A stretch of DNA of 64,000 bases, from NCBI GenBank assembly GCA_048262455.1, contig JBLXFD010000020.1:9182-73181 (forward strand). The letters are read 5' to 3'. Positions 1-8,143 of the stretch are shown in pieces. Both the position numbers and the translations under genes were made by a program. Source of the stretch: Psychromarinibacter sp048262455 (GTDB lineage: Bacteria; Pseudomonadota; Alphaproteobacteria; Rhodobacterales; Rhodobacteraceae). Numbering within the stretch: the stretch's first letter is position 1; each line of letters starts with the position of its first letter. The notes under the pieces were generated by a model. That model saw only the letters and a list, made by a program, of their open reading frames with translations. It was not told the origin of the DNA and ran no database searches.

Positions 1-662
1 CGCACCAAGTAGGCGAGGTCGGAGACCAGCGACATGTTGTCGATATAGCCCTCGTCATAGCGCACCCGGTCCAGGAACTGGCCGCAATCGCGCGCCTCCA
101 CCTGCCAAGGGCCGGTGATGCCCGGGCGCAGCCGGTCGTAGGCCCGGCCGCCGCCGCCCTGCCGGTACAGGTCCTGCTGCGAGGGCAGCATCGGGCGCGG
201 CCCGACAAAGCTCATGTCGCCGCGCAGCACGTTCCAGATCTGCGGCAGCTCATCAAGGCTGGTGGCCCGCAGGAAGGCCCCCACCCGGGTGATGCGCGGA
301 TCGCGCCGCAGCTTCTGGTGCAGGTGCCACTCCGCCGCCACCCGCGGGTCGCGCCGGCACAGGTCCGCCAGCACCTGCTCTGCCCCCGTCACCATGGTGC
401 GCAGCTTCCAGCAGCCGAACCGGCGCCCGCCCCGCCCCAGCCGTTCCTGCCGGAACAGACAGGGCCCGCCGTCCAGCCGCACCAGCAGCGCGAAGAAGCC
501 AATCATCGGCAGGCAGGCAGGCAGCAGCAGCAGCGCCAGCACGATGTCCAGCCCGCGCTTGACGCGCCGCGCGTAGATCCGGCGCCGCGGCTGCGGCGGG
601 TGGACGGACGGAAGGCGCAGGGACCGGACATCGGGTGCGGGCTGAATGACGACGTGTTCCAT
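1..662 (-). CDS. Bacterial sugar transferase (priming glycosyl-1-phosphate transferase), C-terminus cut by window edge
   Basis: Family role: transfers a sugar-1-phosphate to undecaprenyl phosphate, the first step of exopolysaccharide or O-antigen repeat assembly at the inner membrane. The reverse strand reads from ATG at 662, behind a GGGGGAAA ribosome site, with no stop before the window edge (about 220 residues seen). One hydrophobic helix lies near residues 37-62 (VKRGLDIVLALLLLPACLP). It is followed by the hallmarks of the ExoY/WcaJ/WbaP catalytic domain: FRQERLGRGGRRF, WKLRTM, TSLDELPQIWNVLRGDMSFV then GPRPMLP, and LRPGITGPWQV. The short N-terminus with a single helix resembles ExoY rather than the long five-helix forms. 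A glycosyltransferase-like gene upstream on the same strand fits a polysaccharide locus continuing to the left. The family is clear; the sugar is unknown. Confidence 0.92.
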   Translation of the reverse strand, partial: MEHVVIQPAPDVRSLRLPSVHPPQPRRRIYARRVKRGLDIVLALLLLPACLPMIGFFALLVRLDGGPCLFRQERLGRGGRRFGCWKLRTMVTGAEQVLADLCRRDPRVAAEWHLHQKLRRDPRITRVGAFLRATSLDELPQIWNVLRGDMSFVGPRPMLPSQQDLYRQGGGGRAYDRLRPGITGPWQVEARDCGQFLDRVRYDEGYIDNMSLVSDLAYLV

Positions 663-885
663 GTTTCCCCCGGAAGCAGCGAAGCGTTCGACGCGGTACA
701 GAATCGTCAATCCAGGTTAAAAATCCGCTAATCCATAAAATCAGTGGTAAACCGCCTGCGCCGGCGCCCCTTCCAGCTTCTTTTGGTCCGAAAATATCCC
801 GGGGGGCTGCCGCAGGCGGCGGGGGCAGCGCCCCCTCGCGCTCTCCACCCATAACCCCGCCCGACGAGCGTCCGCCCGACGAGCG

Positions 886-1683
886 TCAGGCCCAGTCCGC
901 CCCCAGGTCCAGCCGCGCCCGGTCGATCCAGTGGTCGCGCAGCCAGTCCGCCGGCCGCGACCAGCGCAGCCAGGACCCGCGATAGCCCGCCACCGCCTCG
1001 GGCATCTTCGGCCGGCCGTGGAAACAGACCACCCTGGCGTCCTTCGGCAGGCGCGGCGGCACCAGGTAGTTCAGCGGCGGCAGCGGCAGGCAGTCGTGCT
1101 TGAAGCTGACGACCCAATCATCGGGCAGGTAGGCAAAGGCCCCCTCGGCCTGCGCCAGGGTCGATGTATAGCGCTGCTCGCTGCCCCGCGCCCGCGCCAC
1201 CTCGCCCGCCGGGTCCGCCGCCAGCCGCCCGTAAAGCCAGGGATGCGCGCCGGGATCGTAGCGGAAGACCGACCCGTGCCCGGTCCTGCGCCCCCGCCGC
1301 GCCTCCACCCAGTCGCGGCGCATGGCCACCTTGCCGGGGGCGAAGTCGACGATGCCGTCCAGCGCCCCGGTGACCACCACGTCCAGGTCGAACCCCAGCA
1401 CCGGCCCCGCCCCCTCGATCAGCCCCGGCCGGAACAGCGAGACCTTGCGCATCGCTCCCTGCCGGTTCGCCACCGCCAGCGCCGCGTTCATCTCGTCGTG
1501 GAAGGGCTCCACCGGCAGGTCCAGCACCTGGATGTCGGGGTGCAGGCCCTCCGCATGCTCGGTCATGCAGTGAAACCGCAGGGGACGGGCCAGATTCCGC
1601 CGCACGCCGGAGTACAGCCGGTTGACGTACTCCGGTCCAAAGATACTTCCCCACTTGATGCAGACGACATCCACCGGAGTCAT
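886..1683 (-). CDS. Glycosyltransferase-like protein (GT-A type, putative)
   Basis: A 265-residue soluble protein starting at ATG 1683 behind a perfect AGGAGG ribosome site. The N-terminus (VDVVCIKWGSIFGPEYVNRL) is a Rossmann-like strand and turn common in small alphaproteobacterial glycosyltransferase-like proteins. The FDLDVVV stretch near residues 98-104 supplies a candidate DxD nucleotide-sugar/metal motif. A late CFHGRPKMPE segment is also typical of these proteins. No signal peptide or membrane helix is seen. It lies upstream of the sugar transferase on the same strand, about 220 bp apart, so it may act in the same surface-polysaccharide pathway. Donor and acceptor cannot be inferred. 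Confidence 0.7.
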   Translation of the reverse strand: MTPVDVVCIKWGSIFGPEYVNRLYSGVRRNLARPLRFHCMTEHAEGLHPDIQVLDLPVEPFHDEMNAALAVANRQGAMRKVSLFRPGLIEGAGPVLGFDLDVVVTGALDGIVDFAPGKVAMRRDWVEARRGRRTGHGSVFRYDPGAHPWLYGRLAADPAGEVARARGSEQRYTSTLAQAEGAFAYLPDDWVVSFKHDCLPLPPLNYLVPPRLPKDARVVCFHGRPKMPEAVAGYRGSWLRWSRPADWLRDHWIDRARLDLGADWA

Positions 1684-1781
1684 GCGTCACCTCCTCTGCC
1701 CGGCGTAACGCGAAAACGCGCGGCGGGAAAGCAGGTGACACGGATGCGTCGCGCACCCACCGGGTCCAGGAGGAAAGAACC

Positions 1782-1970
1782 ATGCCAAGCCGCAAGATCA
1801 GCAACGCCAGCATCGCCGAGGCCGCCTACCACATCTGGCTGTCCGAGGGCTGCCCCACCGGCCGCGACCAGGACCACTGGCGCCAGGCGCAGGAGGCGGT
1901 TGCCCTGACCAGCCGCAAGCAGCGCCGCCGCGCCCCGCCCGCGGAACAGGCCAACCCCGCCGAGGTCTGA
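1782..1970 (+). CDS. DUF2934 domain protein
   Basis: A 62-residue basic protein with a strong ribosome site (GGAGGAAAG) 5 nt before the ATG. The core, with IAEAAYHIWLSEGCPTGRD followed by DHWRQAQE, matches the short DUF2934 motif (A..aY.lwe..G.P.Gr...HW..A) found in many alphaproteobacterial small proteins. The function of the family is unknown. It stands alone, divergent from the glycosyltransferase gene and followed by its own terminator-like hairpin, so it is probably a single-gene transcript. Confidence 0.8.
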   Translation: MPSRKISNASIAEAAYHIWLSEGCPTGRDQDHWRQAQEAVALTSRKQRRRAPPAEQANPAEV

Positions 1971-2002
1971 GCGGCCTTTTCCGTCGTGGCCACGACTTGC
2001 CG

Positions 2003-2037
2003 AAGCGCCGTCTTCCCGATCCGGGGGCGGCGCTTTT
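2003..2037 (+). terminator. Rho-independent terminator of the DUF2934 gene
   Basis: Perfect 8-bp arms AAGCGCCG (2003-2010) and CGGCGCTT (2028-2035) are followed by a T-rich stretch (TTTTCCTTT). It begins about 32 nt after the DUF2934 stop codon and about 100 nt before the LysR gene. Confidence 0.65.
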
Positions 2038-2139
2038 CCTTTGTCCCCTCCCCCGCGCCAGGGCACCGCGCGGCTGGCGCGCCCGGCGATCCTGCCCTAA
2101 CACTAACATAAGCGGGTTGGCGGATTTCAGGGCAGCGAC

Positions 2140-3048
2140 ATGGTGAAAACTTATAGCGGCCTGAACCAGTTCCTCGCGGTCTGTGCCACGCGCAACCTGA
2201 CCGCCGCGGCCGAGGGGCTGGGCATCTCGCAGCCGGCGCTGACCCAGGCGGTGGCCAAGCTGGAGAAGCAGCTGGGGGTGGAACTGCTCGACCGCTCCAC
2301 CCGGCCCGTGGGGATCACCCCCTACGGCGAGGTGGTGATGGAATACGCCCGGGCGCTGGAGCGGGGCGAGACCGATTTCACCGAGAAGCTGGCGGCGATG
2401 AAGACCGGCTCCGGCGGCGTGGTGCGGATCGGCTGCGGGCCCGACTGGATCCACGAGATCCTGCCGATCGCCATCTGCCGCATGACCGAGGCCAGCCCCG
2501 ACCTGCGGATCGAGCTGACCGTGGCGCTGAACGACGATCTGCGGCGCAAGCTGGACCAGGGGGCGGTGGACCTGTTCTTCGCCTCCATCAGCGACGCCTA
2601 CTTCGCCGCCACCTACGACATGCGGATCCTCGTGCGCGACCGGATGCGGGTGGTGGCGCACGTGGATCACCCGATGCACCAGGGGCCGCCCAAGACGCTG
2701 GAGATGCTGGGCCGGGCGCGCTGGACCATGACCGGGGACGAGACCTTCGGCCGACAGCTGATGCGGCGGATCTTCAGCCAGGCGGGGCTGGAGACGCCGG
2801 CGCCGCGGATCGAGACGAACTCTGTCCGGGCGATGATCAACATCCTGCGGAACGGCGAGTTCCTGGGGTTCCTGTCCCAGACCCATTGCAACGCCTACGC
2901 AGATATCGCGGCGGTGCAGCTGGCCGACGAGCTGCCGGTGCGGGCCGGCGGCGTCATCTGGCGCCGCGACCGCCCGCTGCTGCCGGCGGCGGGCAACCTC
3001 ATCGCGCAGTGCGAGGAGGTAATCGCGGAGATCCTTGCGGCGGGGTGA
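2140..3048 (+). CDS. LysR-family transcriptional regulator
   Basis: A 302-residue protein with an N-terminal winged helix-turn-helix at about residues 5-60 (FLAVCATRNLTAAAEGLGIS, then QPALTQAVAKLEKQLG) and a LysR substrate-binding domain from about residue 90. Length is normal for the family. LysR proteins usually bind a small inducer and activate a nearby operon. This one is not divergent from an obvious target: it ends 460 bp from the 3' end of a minus-strand sulfatase, with repeats between. The sulfatase/TTT operon beginning near 5.1 kb is the closest plausible target, but that is only inference from position. Confidence 0.93.
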   Translation: MVKTYSGLNQFLAVCATRNLTAAAEGLGISQPALTQAVAKLEKQLGVELLDRSTRPVGITPYGEVVMEYARALERGETDFTEKLAAMKTGSGGVVRIGCGPDWIHEILPIAICRMTEASPDLRIELTVALNDDLRRKLDQGAVDLFFASISDAYFAATYDMRILVRDRMRVVAHVDHPMHQGPPKTLEMLGRARWTMTGDETFGRQLMRRIFSQAGLETPAPRIETNSVRAMINILRNGEFLGFLSQTHCNAYADIAAVQLADELPVRAGGVIWRRDRPLLPAAGNLIAQCEEVIAEILAAG

Positions 3049-3066
3049 GGCGGGGGGGCGAGCGCA

Positions 3067-3430
3067 ATGGAGGGACAGCGCCCGTGCGTGGGTGGGCGCT
3101 TCAGCCGCTGGTGGTCTGCACTTTATCCCACCACCACGCCGTCGCTCTACCCCCGCGCATACGGTGACAAAGCGCCCGCCCGGCTGACGGACTGGCGCTG
3201 GCCCGGCGGCACTGCGTGCCTTGTCTCGGGCCGTATGCCTTTGTCGCAACAGAGGGACAGCGCCCGTCCGGGGGTGGGCGCTCCCGCCGGTGGTGGTCGC
3301 CCCTTTATCCCACCGCCACGTCGTCGTTCCACCCCCGCGCATACGGCAACAAAGCGCCCGCCCGGGGGGCGGACGGGCGCTGGCCCGGCGGCACTTCGTG
3401 CCTTGTTCCGGGCCGGGTGCTCTTGCCCAA
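3067..3430. repeat. Two tandem copies of a 182-bp GC-rich intergenic repeat
   Basis: The motif GAGGGACAGCGCCCGT begins at 3070 and again at 3252, giving a 182-bp period. Both copies share CTTTATCCCACC, CCCCGCGCATACGG, ACAAAGCGCCCGCCCGG and GTGCCTTGT segments in the same order. The TTTATCCC and ACAAAGCGCC pieces recall the larger 214-bp repeat family elsewhere in the window, but the terminal GGCGGGG palindrome is absent. The repeats fill the gap between the 3' ends of the convergent LysR and sulfatase genes. Open frames here are compositional. Confidence 0.85.
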
Positions 3431-3509
3431 TAAAAGAGCAGTGCCTGTCCGAGTGCGGTCGCCCGGATGCTCTAAATGGCCACCTTACAGAACCGTTCCC
3501 ACCCCGCCC

Positions 3510-4985
3510 TCAAGGCGCGCCCACCACCTTCGACGGGTCATCCAGCGGCGGCTGCGGCAGGTGCAGCCCCCGCTGGCCGTTCAGCGCGCGGTTCACGATC
3601 ACCGGCACCGGCGTCCCCGGGCGGCCGGTCAGCTGACCGTCCCGCACCGCCTCGAGGTCCTCGCCGTAGAGCCGCTCCACCAGCGCCTCCGTCAGCCGCT
3701 CCAGCGCCTCCGCGCCCTCCGCGCTGCCCGACAGGTCGCGGCACTCCAGCGGGTCCGCCTCCAGGTCGAACAGCTGCACCGCGTTGCCGTCGGGATACCA
3801 GATCAGCTTCCACCGCCCGTCCGTCACCATCCGCGTGGCCGAGGGCCCCTCCCCGGACTCGCCGTACAGCACCTCGGCCCGCGAGCCGCGCAGCAGCGAG
3901 CGCCCGGTGCAGCTGTCCGGCGCGTCGATCCCGGCGAGGTCCAGCAGCGTCGGCATCACGTCCGCCAGCCCCGCCACCCCCTTGTCCACCGTCCCCGGCA
4001 CCACCCGGTCGCAGCCGGCACGGCCCATCAACAGCATCGGCACCCGGGCGGAGCCCTCGTACATCAGCCGCTTGGCGAACAGCCCGTGGTCCCCCAGCAT
4101 GTCACCGTGGTCGCTGGTGAACAGCACGATGGTGTCGTCCAGCAGCAGCTGCTCGCGCAGGGTGCCCAGCACCAGCCGCAGCTGGTGATCGATCAGGGTG
4201 CACTGCGCGTTGAAGGCCCGCCGCATCGCCGCCAGCCGCGCCGCGTCCAGCGGCGCCCAGGAGCCGCGGTTGCGCTGCAGTGCGCCGGGCAGCTCGGCCT
4301 CGGACCAGTCGCCTTGCGCCGCCGGGCGCATCTCGCGGCCGGCGTACATGGCGAGGTACTCGGCGGTGGGCACGATCGGCGGGTGGGGCGCGTTGAAGGA
4401 CAGGTGCCAGAACGACGGCCGCGTTGGGTCGCGCCGCTGGATCATCCGGCACATCTGCCGCGCCAGCCAGACCGTGGGATGCGCCGCCTCCTCCAGGTGC
4501 CAGGGGCGGTGTTCGTAGCCGTTGTTGGACATGCCGTGGGCGTGGCCCAGCCCGCCCATGCCGTGATCTGCCAGCCAGATCTCCCAGTCGTCGGGGCCGG
4601 CCAGCTGCGGGCGCCCCTCTTCCATAGAGATCACCTCTTCGAAGCCGATGCGGTCGCGGGGCGGGAAGACGTGCAGCTTGCCCACGGCGCCGGTCTGCCA
4701 GCCGGCGGCGCGGAACACCTCGGCGATATAGGGCAGATCCGCCCGCGGCAGCGCCGGCTGGAACACCCGGTCGCCGTGGGTGCGCGCGTCGGCGCCGGTC
4801 ATCAGGCTGCGGCGGGCGGGGATGCAGATCGGGCACTCGGAATAGGCGCGGTCGAACCGGATGCCGTTGCGCCCCAGCTGGTCCAGCGTCGGGGTGTCGA
4901 TGTCGGACCGGCCCGTGACGCTCAGCAGATCGCCCGGCCACTGGTCCGCGGTGACCAGCAGCACGTGGGGCTTCGATTTGGCCAT
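3510..4985 (-). CDS. Sulfatase (Cys-type, cytoplasmic), copy 1
   Basis: A 491-residue S1-type sulfatase that hydrolyses a sulfate ester using a formylglycine made from Cys54 in CPICIPARRS (CxPxR motif). N-terminal metal-binding strand HVLLVTADQ and the later TSDHGDMLGDHG segment supply the calcium-site Asp/His residues. ATG 4985 is chosen over the upstream in-frame start at 5030 because GGAGGGAGC precedes it and the fold begins within a few residues. No signal peptide is present, so the enzyme should be cytoplasmic. It diverges from the TTT/sulfatase/Lar operon across a 119-bp regulatory region and very likely belongs to the same pathway. Substrate is unknown. Confidence 0.95.
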   Translation of the reverse strand: MAKSKPHVLLVTADQWPGDLLSVTGRSDIDTPTLDQLGRNGIRFDRAYSECPICIPARRSLMTGADARTHGDRVFQPALPRADLPYIAEVFRAAGWQTGAVGKLHVFPPRDRIGFEEVISMEEGRPQLAGPDDWEIWLADHGMGGLGHAHGMSNNGYEHRPWHLEEAAHPTVWLARQMCRMIQRRDPTRPSFWHLSFNAPHPPIVPTAEYLAMYAGREMRPAAQGDWSEAELPGALQRNRGSWAPLDAARLAAMRRAFNAQCTLIDHQLRLVLGTLREQLLLDDTIVLFTSDHGDMLGDHGLFAKRLMYEGSARVPMLLMGRAGCDRVVPGTVDKGVAGLADVMPTLLDLAGIDAPDSCTGRSLLRGSRAEVLYGESGEGPSATRMVTDGRWKLIWYPDGNAVQLFDLEADPLECRDLSGSAEGAEALERLTEALVERLYGEDLEAVRDGQLTGRPGTPVPVIVNRALNGQRGLHLPQPPLDDPSKVVGAP

Positions 4986-5104
4986 GTTCCGGCTCCCTCC
5001 AAAAAAAGATGTTGCGGTACGTAACGTCAAACCATAAGGTGATGATACAAATCAACGACAATAATATAACTTACAACTTATGATCACGTAAGGGAGGAAC
5101 TTCC
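4986..5104. promoter_or_regulatory. Divergent promoter region of the sulfatase and TTT operons
   Basis: A short AT-rich region between two divergent genes, in contrast to its GC-rich surroundings. It holds an imperfect dyad CTTAC (5070-5074)/GTAAG (5088-5092) around a TGATCA centre, and a GGTACGTAACG element near 5016. Ribosome site GGGAGGAAC lies just before the GTG of tctC. A regulator site is likely here; the exact boxes are uncertain. Confidence 0.5.
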
Positions 5105-6076
5105 GTGAAGAAACTCGCAGGACTTGCTGTCGCCGCGCTGCTGGTGGCCACCGGGGCGGCGCATGCCGAGTGGCCCGAGAAGCCGATCAAGCTGGTGGTG
5201 CCCTTCAACCCGGGCGGCACATCGGACCAGGTCGGCCGGATGCTGCAGAACGCGATCCAGGAGAACGAGCTGCTGCCGCAGCCGATCACCATCGTCAACG
5301 TGGGCGGCCACTACTCGATCGGTTCGCGCCGCGTGATGGAGGCCGATCCCGACGGGCACGAGTTCCTCCTGATCCACATCGCCCTGATGGGCGGCGAAGG
5401 CACCGGTGCCATCGACTTCGGCTGGCGCGACTTCAAGCCGGTCGCGGCCTCGGGATCGTTCTGCGTCATGCCGATGGTGCGCAAGGACAGCGGCATCAAT
5501 TCGATGGAAGAACTGCTGGCCAAGGCCAAGGCAGAGCCGGACTCGCTGATCTTCGGCGCCAACCTTGGCGCGATCAACCACATGGCCGGCCTGATGATCC
5601 AGGAATCCGAGCCGGGCGCGAAGTTCCGCTTCGTGCAGATCGGCGGCGGCACCGCCAACTTCACCGCCCTGACCGGCGCGCAGACCAACACCACCGTGCT
5701 CTCGGGCGCCGAGGTGATCAACTTCACCCTGCTGCCGGACGGGTCCGAGAACCCCGACTCGCAGATCAAGCCGCTGGCCTACACCGGACCCGAGCGGTTC
5801 GAGGGCCTGCCGGACGTGCCGACCATGAAAGAGCTGGGCTACGACGTCGAGTTCTGCATCAAGTCCTGGGTCTTCGCGCCGAAGGACACCCCGGACGAGG
5901 TGGTCAGCGCCTTCGCCGACGCGCTTGAAAAGGCCGCGGCCTCCGATCGTTACGTGAAGTTCAACGACGAGAAGGGCTTCGAGAACGTGTTCCTGCGCGG
6001 CGACGACCTGCAGGCGGATCTCGACACCACCTGGGAAGCGATCCAGCCGATCGCCGAACTCGCCAAGCAGAAGTAA
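5105..6076 (+). CDS. TTT transporter solute-binding receptor (TctC/Bug family), copy 1
   Basis: A 323-residue periplasmic receptor of a tripartite tricarboxylate transporter; the family binds carboxylates and hands them to the TctA/TctB membrane pair. A signal peptide covers residues 1-21 (ending GAAHA, before EWPEKPIKLVVPFNPGG), and the mature start has the usual WPxKPI..vvPf..GG signature. The GTG start is supported by GGGAGGAAC upstream. It is the first gene of the plus-strand operon with TctB, TctA, sulfatases and the Lar genes. A strong hairpin just after the stop probably keeps receptor mRNA in excess. The ligand may be a sulfated sugar acid, given the downstream enzymes. Confidence 0.93.
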   Translation: MKKLAGLAVAALLVATGAAHAEWPEKPIKLVVPFNPGGTSDQVGRMLQNAIQENELLPQPITIVNVGGHYSIGSRRVMEADPDGHEFLLIHIALMGGEGTGAIDFGWRDFKPVAASGSFCVMPMVRKDSGINSMEELLAKAKAEPDSLIFGANLGAINHMAGLMIQESEPGAKFRFVQIGGGTANFTALTGAQTNTTVLSGAEVINFTLLPDGSENPDSQIKPLAYTGPERFEGLPDVPTMKELGYDVEFCIKSWVFAPKDTPDEVVSAFADALEKAAASDRYVKFNDEKGFENVFLRGDDLQADLDTTWEAIQPIAELAKQK

Positions 6077-6085
6077 CCGACCCCT

Positions 6086-6116
6086 GCCGCCCGGCCCCGC
6101 GCCGGGCGGCGTCTTA
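6086..6116 (+). terminator. Stem-loop between tctC and tctB (attenuator or mRNA stabiliser)
   Basis: Perfect 10-bp arms GCCGCCCGGC (6086-6095) and GCCGGGCGGC (6101-6110) with a 5-nt loop, followed by GTCTTATTT. It starts 10 nt after the tctC stop. A similar element follows two other solute-binding-protein genes here. Confidence 0.7.
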
Positions 6117-6133
6117 TTTCAAGGGCACCTTCA

Positions 6134-6613
6134 ATGGATCGTCGTCCCGTCGCCGAGATCGCCGTCTGCGGTCTGATTATCGTCATCTGCGCGATCTTCT
6201 TCTCCGCCGCCATCAAGCTCCCCCCCGGCACTTTCGAGCCGCTCGGCTCGGGCCCGGTGCCGAAGTACACCGCGCTCATCATCATCGCCTGCTGCCTCTT
6301 CGTGATCGCCAAGGCGATGCTCAAGATCGCCCGCGGGCCGGGCCTCGGCACCGATTTCATGAACGAGTTCCGCGGCCGCTCGCCGCTTGGATCGCTGGTG
6401 ATCCTGGGGGTCACGCTGATCTACATCCTGGTGCTGCAGTCGCGGTTCCTGCCCTTCGGCGTGGTGACCTTCGGGTTCCTGCTGCTGGCGATCTGGGTGC
6501 TCGAGGACCTGCGCCTGAAGGCGCTGCTGCCGGCGCTGGTCGTGGCCGCCATCGGCAGCTTCGGGGTGGAGTACCTGTTCACCAACGTCTTCTACGTCGA
6601 TCTTCCCACCTGA
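6134..6613 (+). CDS. TTT transporter small membrane subunit (TctB family), copy 1
   Basis: A 159-residue membrane protein with about four predicted helices (AEIAVCGLIIVICAIFF, YTALIIIACCLFVIA, LVILGVTLIYILVL and the VVTFGFLLLAIWVL to ALVVAAIG region). Size and position between TctC and TctA are typical of TctB. It is the poorly conserved accessory subunit of the carboxylate symporter. An octamer TGACCCAC is repeated three times across its stop codon. Confidence 0.88.
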   Translation: MDRRPVAEIAVCGLIIVICAIFFSAAIKLPPGTFEPLGSGPVPKYTALIIIACCLFVIAKAMLKIARGPGLGTDFMNEFRGRSPLGSLVILGVTLIYILVLQSRFLPFGVVTFGFLLLAIWVLEDLRLKALLPALVVAAIGSFGVEYLFTNVFYVDLPT

Positions 6614-6634
6614 CCCACTGACCCACTGACCCAC
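6611..6634 (+). repeat. Three tandem TGACCCAC octamers at the tctB stop
   Basis: TGACCCAC occurs head to tail at 6611, 6619 and 6627. The first TGA is the tctB stop codon. The tract fills most of the short tctB-tctA gap, just before tctA. Confidence 0.8.
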
Positions 6635-6649
6635 CTGAGGCTGTAATCC

Positions 6650-8143
6650 ATGGATCTTGGCGCGCTTTTCGGGGCGATGGGGCATATCTTCATGCCCTGG
6701 ACCTTCTTCATGCTGTTTCTCGGCACCTCGCTGGGGATCGTGGTCGGGGCGATCCCGGGGCTGACCGGCGCGATGCTGATCGCCCTGACGCTGCCGCTGA
6801 CCTTCTACATGGATCCCTTCGACGCGGTGGTGCTGCTGGTGTCGATGTACGTGGGCGCCATCAGCGGCGGCCTGATCACCGCCACGCTGATGCGGATGCC
6901 CGGCACGCCGGCCTCGGTGATGACCACCTTCGACGGCTATCCCATGGCCCGCGGCGGCCGGCCCGGCCGGGCGCTGGGGCTGGGGATCACCGCCTCCTTC
7001 GTGGGCGGGCTGATCAGCTGGGTGGTGCTGCTGACCATCACCCAGCCATTGTCGATCCTCGCCACCCGCTTCGGCCCGTTCGAGTATTTCACGCTGATCA
7101 TGATGGCCATGGTGCTGATCGCCTCGGTGTCCGAGGGGTCGCTGGCCAAGGGCCTGATCTCGGGCCTGCTGGGGATGCTGGTGTCGATGCCCGGGGTGGA
7201 CCCGGCCATCGGGATGCCGCGCCTGACCTTCGACTACTACATGCTGAACGGCGGGCTGCAACTGCTGCCGGTGCTGATCGGGGTCTTCGCGGTCAGCCAG
7301 ATCATCGCGGACGCTCTGGACGTGAAGCTGATACCCGACCGCGCCGAGGTGAAGGCCGAGGGCGTGATGATGAAGCTGCGCGACTACAAGCGCCACGGCG
7401 TCAACATGATCCGCTCGTCCTTCATCGGCACCTGGATCGGCATCCTGCCGGGCATCGGCGCCTCGATCGGGTCGGTGGTGGCCTATACCATGGCCAAGAA
7501 CGTGTCCTCCAAGCCCGAGGAGTTCGGCAAGGGCTCCGAGGAAGGCATCATCGCCTCCGAGGCCGCCAACAACGCCACCGTGGGCGGCGCGCTGATCCCG
7601 CTGATCGCCATGGGCATCCCCGGCTCGGTCATCGACGCCATCCTGATCGGTGCGCTGACGATCCACTCGATCCAGCCCGGGCCGACCCTGTTCCTGACCA
7701 ATGCCGACATCGTCTGGGGCATGATCGCCGCCTGCCTGCTGGCCAACATCCTGATGTTCATCCTGATGAACAGCTCGGTGCGCCACATTGCCGGGCTGAT
7801 CTACCTGCCGCGCAGCTACGTGCTGCCGGTGGTGATGATGTTCTGCGTGATCGGCGCCTACTCGCTGAACAACAACATGTTCGACGTCTGGGTGATGATG
7901 GGCTTCGGCGTCTTCGGCTTCCTGCTGGAGCGGGCGAAGATCCCGCTGGGGCCCTTCGTGATCGGCTTCGTGCTGGCGCCGCTGGCCGAGCAGAAGCTGC
8001 GCAGCGGGCTGATGATGACGGCGGGCGACTTCAGCCCGATCGTCACCCGTCCCTTCCCGCTGGCCTTCACCATCGCGGCCGTCGTGCTGCTGGTCTGGCC
8101 GATCTACAGCGACTACCGGCGCAAGCGGAAGGCCCGGGCATGA
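6650..8143 (+). CDS. TTT transporter large membrane subunit (TctA family), copy 1
   Basis: A 497-residue polytopic membrane protein (about 11-12 helices) forming the transport channel of a tripartite tricarboxylate transporter. Family signatures are clear: GIVVGAIPGLTGAMLIAL near residues 28-46, a second inverted-repeat copy (WIGILPGIGASIGSVVAY) and EAANNATVGGALIPLIAMGI with a following PGS. Length is standard. The stop overlaps the next sulfatase start by 4 nt (ATGA), so the transporter and the sulfatases are translationally coupled. This supports import of the compound that the sulfatases act on. Confidence 0.95.
   Translation: MDLGALFGAMGHIFMPWTFFMLFLGTSLGIVVGAIPGLTGAMLIALTLPLTFYMDPFDAVVLLVSMYVGAISGGLITATLMRMPGTPASVMTTFDGYPMARGGRPGRALGLGITASFVGGLISWVVLLTITQPLSILATRFGPFEYFTLIMMAMVLIASVSEGSLAKGLISGLLGMLVSMPGVDPAIGMPRLTFDYYMLNGGLQLLPVLIGVFAVSQIIADALDVKLIPDRAEVKAEGVMMKLRDYKRHGVNMIRSSFIGTWIGILPGIGASIGSVVAYTMAKNVSSKPEEFGKGSEEGIIASEAANNATVGGALIPLIAMGIPGSVIDAILIGALTIHSIQPGPTLFLTNADIVWGMIAACLLANILMFILMNSSVRHIAGLIYLPRSYVLPVVMMFCVIGAYSLNNNMFDVWVMMGFGVFGFLLERAKIPLGPFVIGFVLAPLAEQKLRSGLMMTAGDFSPIVTRPFPLAFTIAAVVLLVWPIYSDYRRKRKARA

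Noticed and set aside
823..837. Hairpin GGGGGC-AGC-GCCCCC as a terminator after the glycosyltransferase gene
   Set aside because: Short, with a 3-nt loop and no T-run in the direction of transcription; in this GC-rich DNA such stems are expected by chance.
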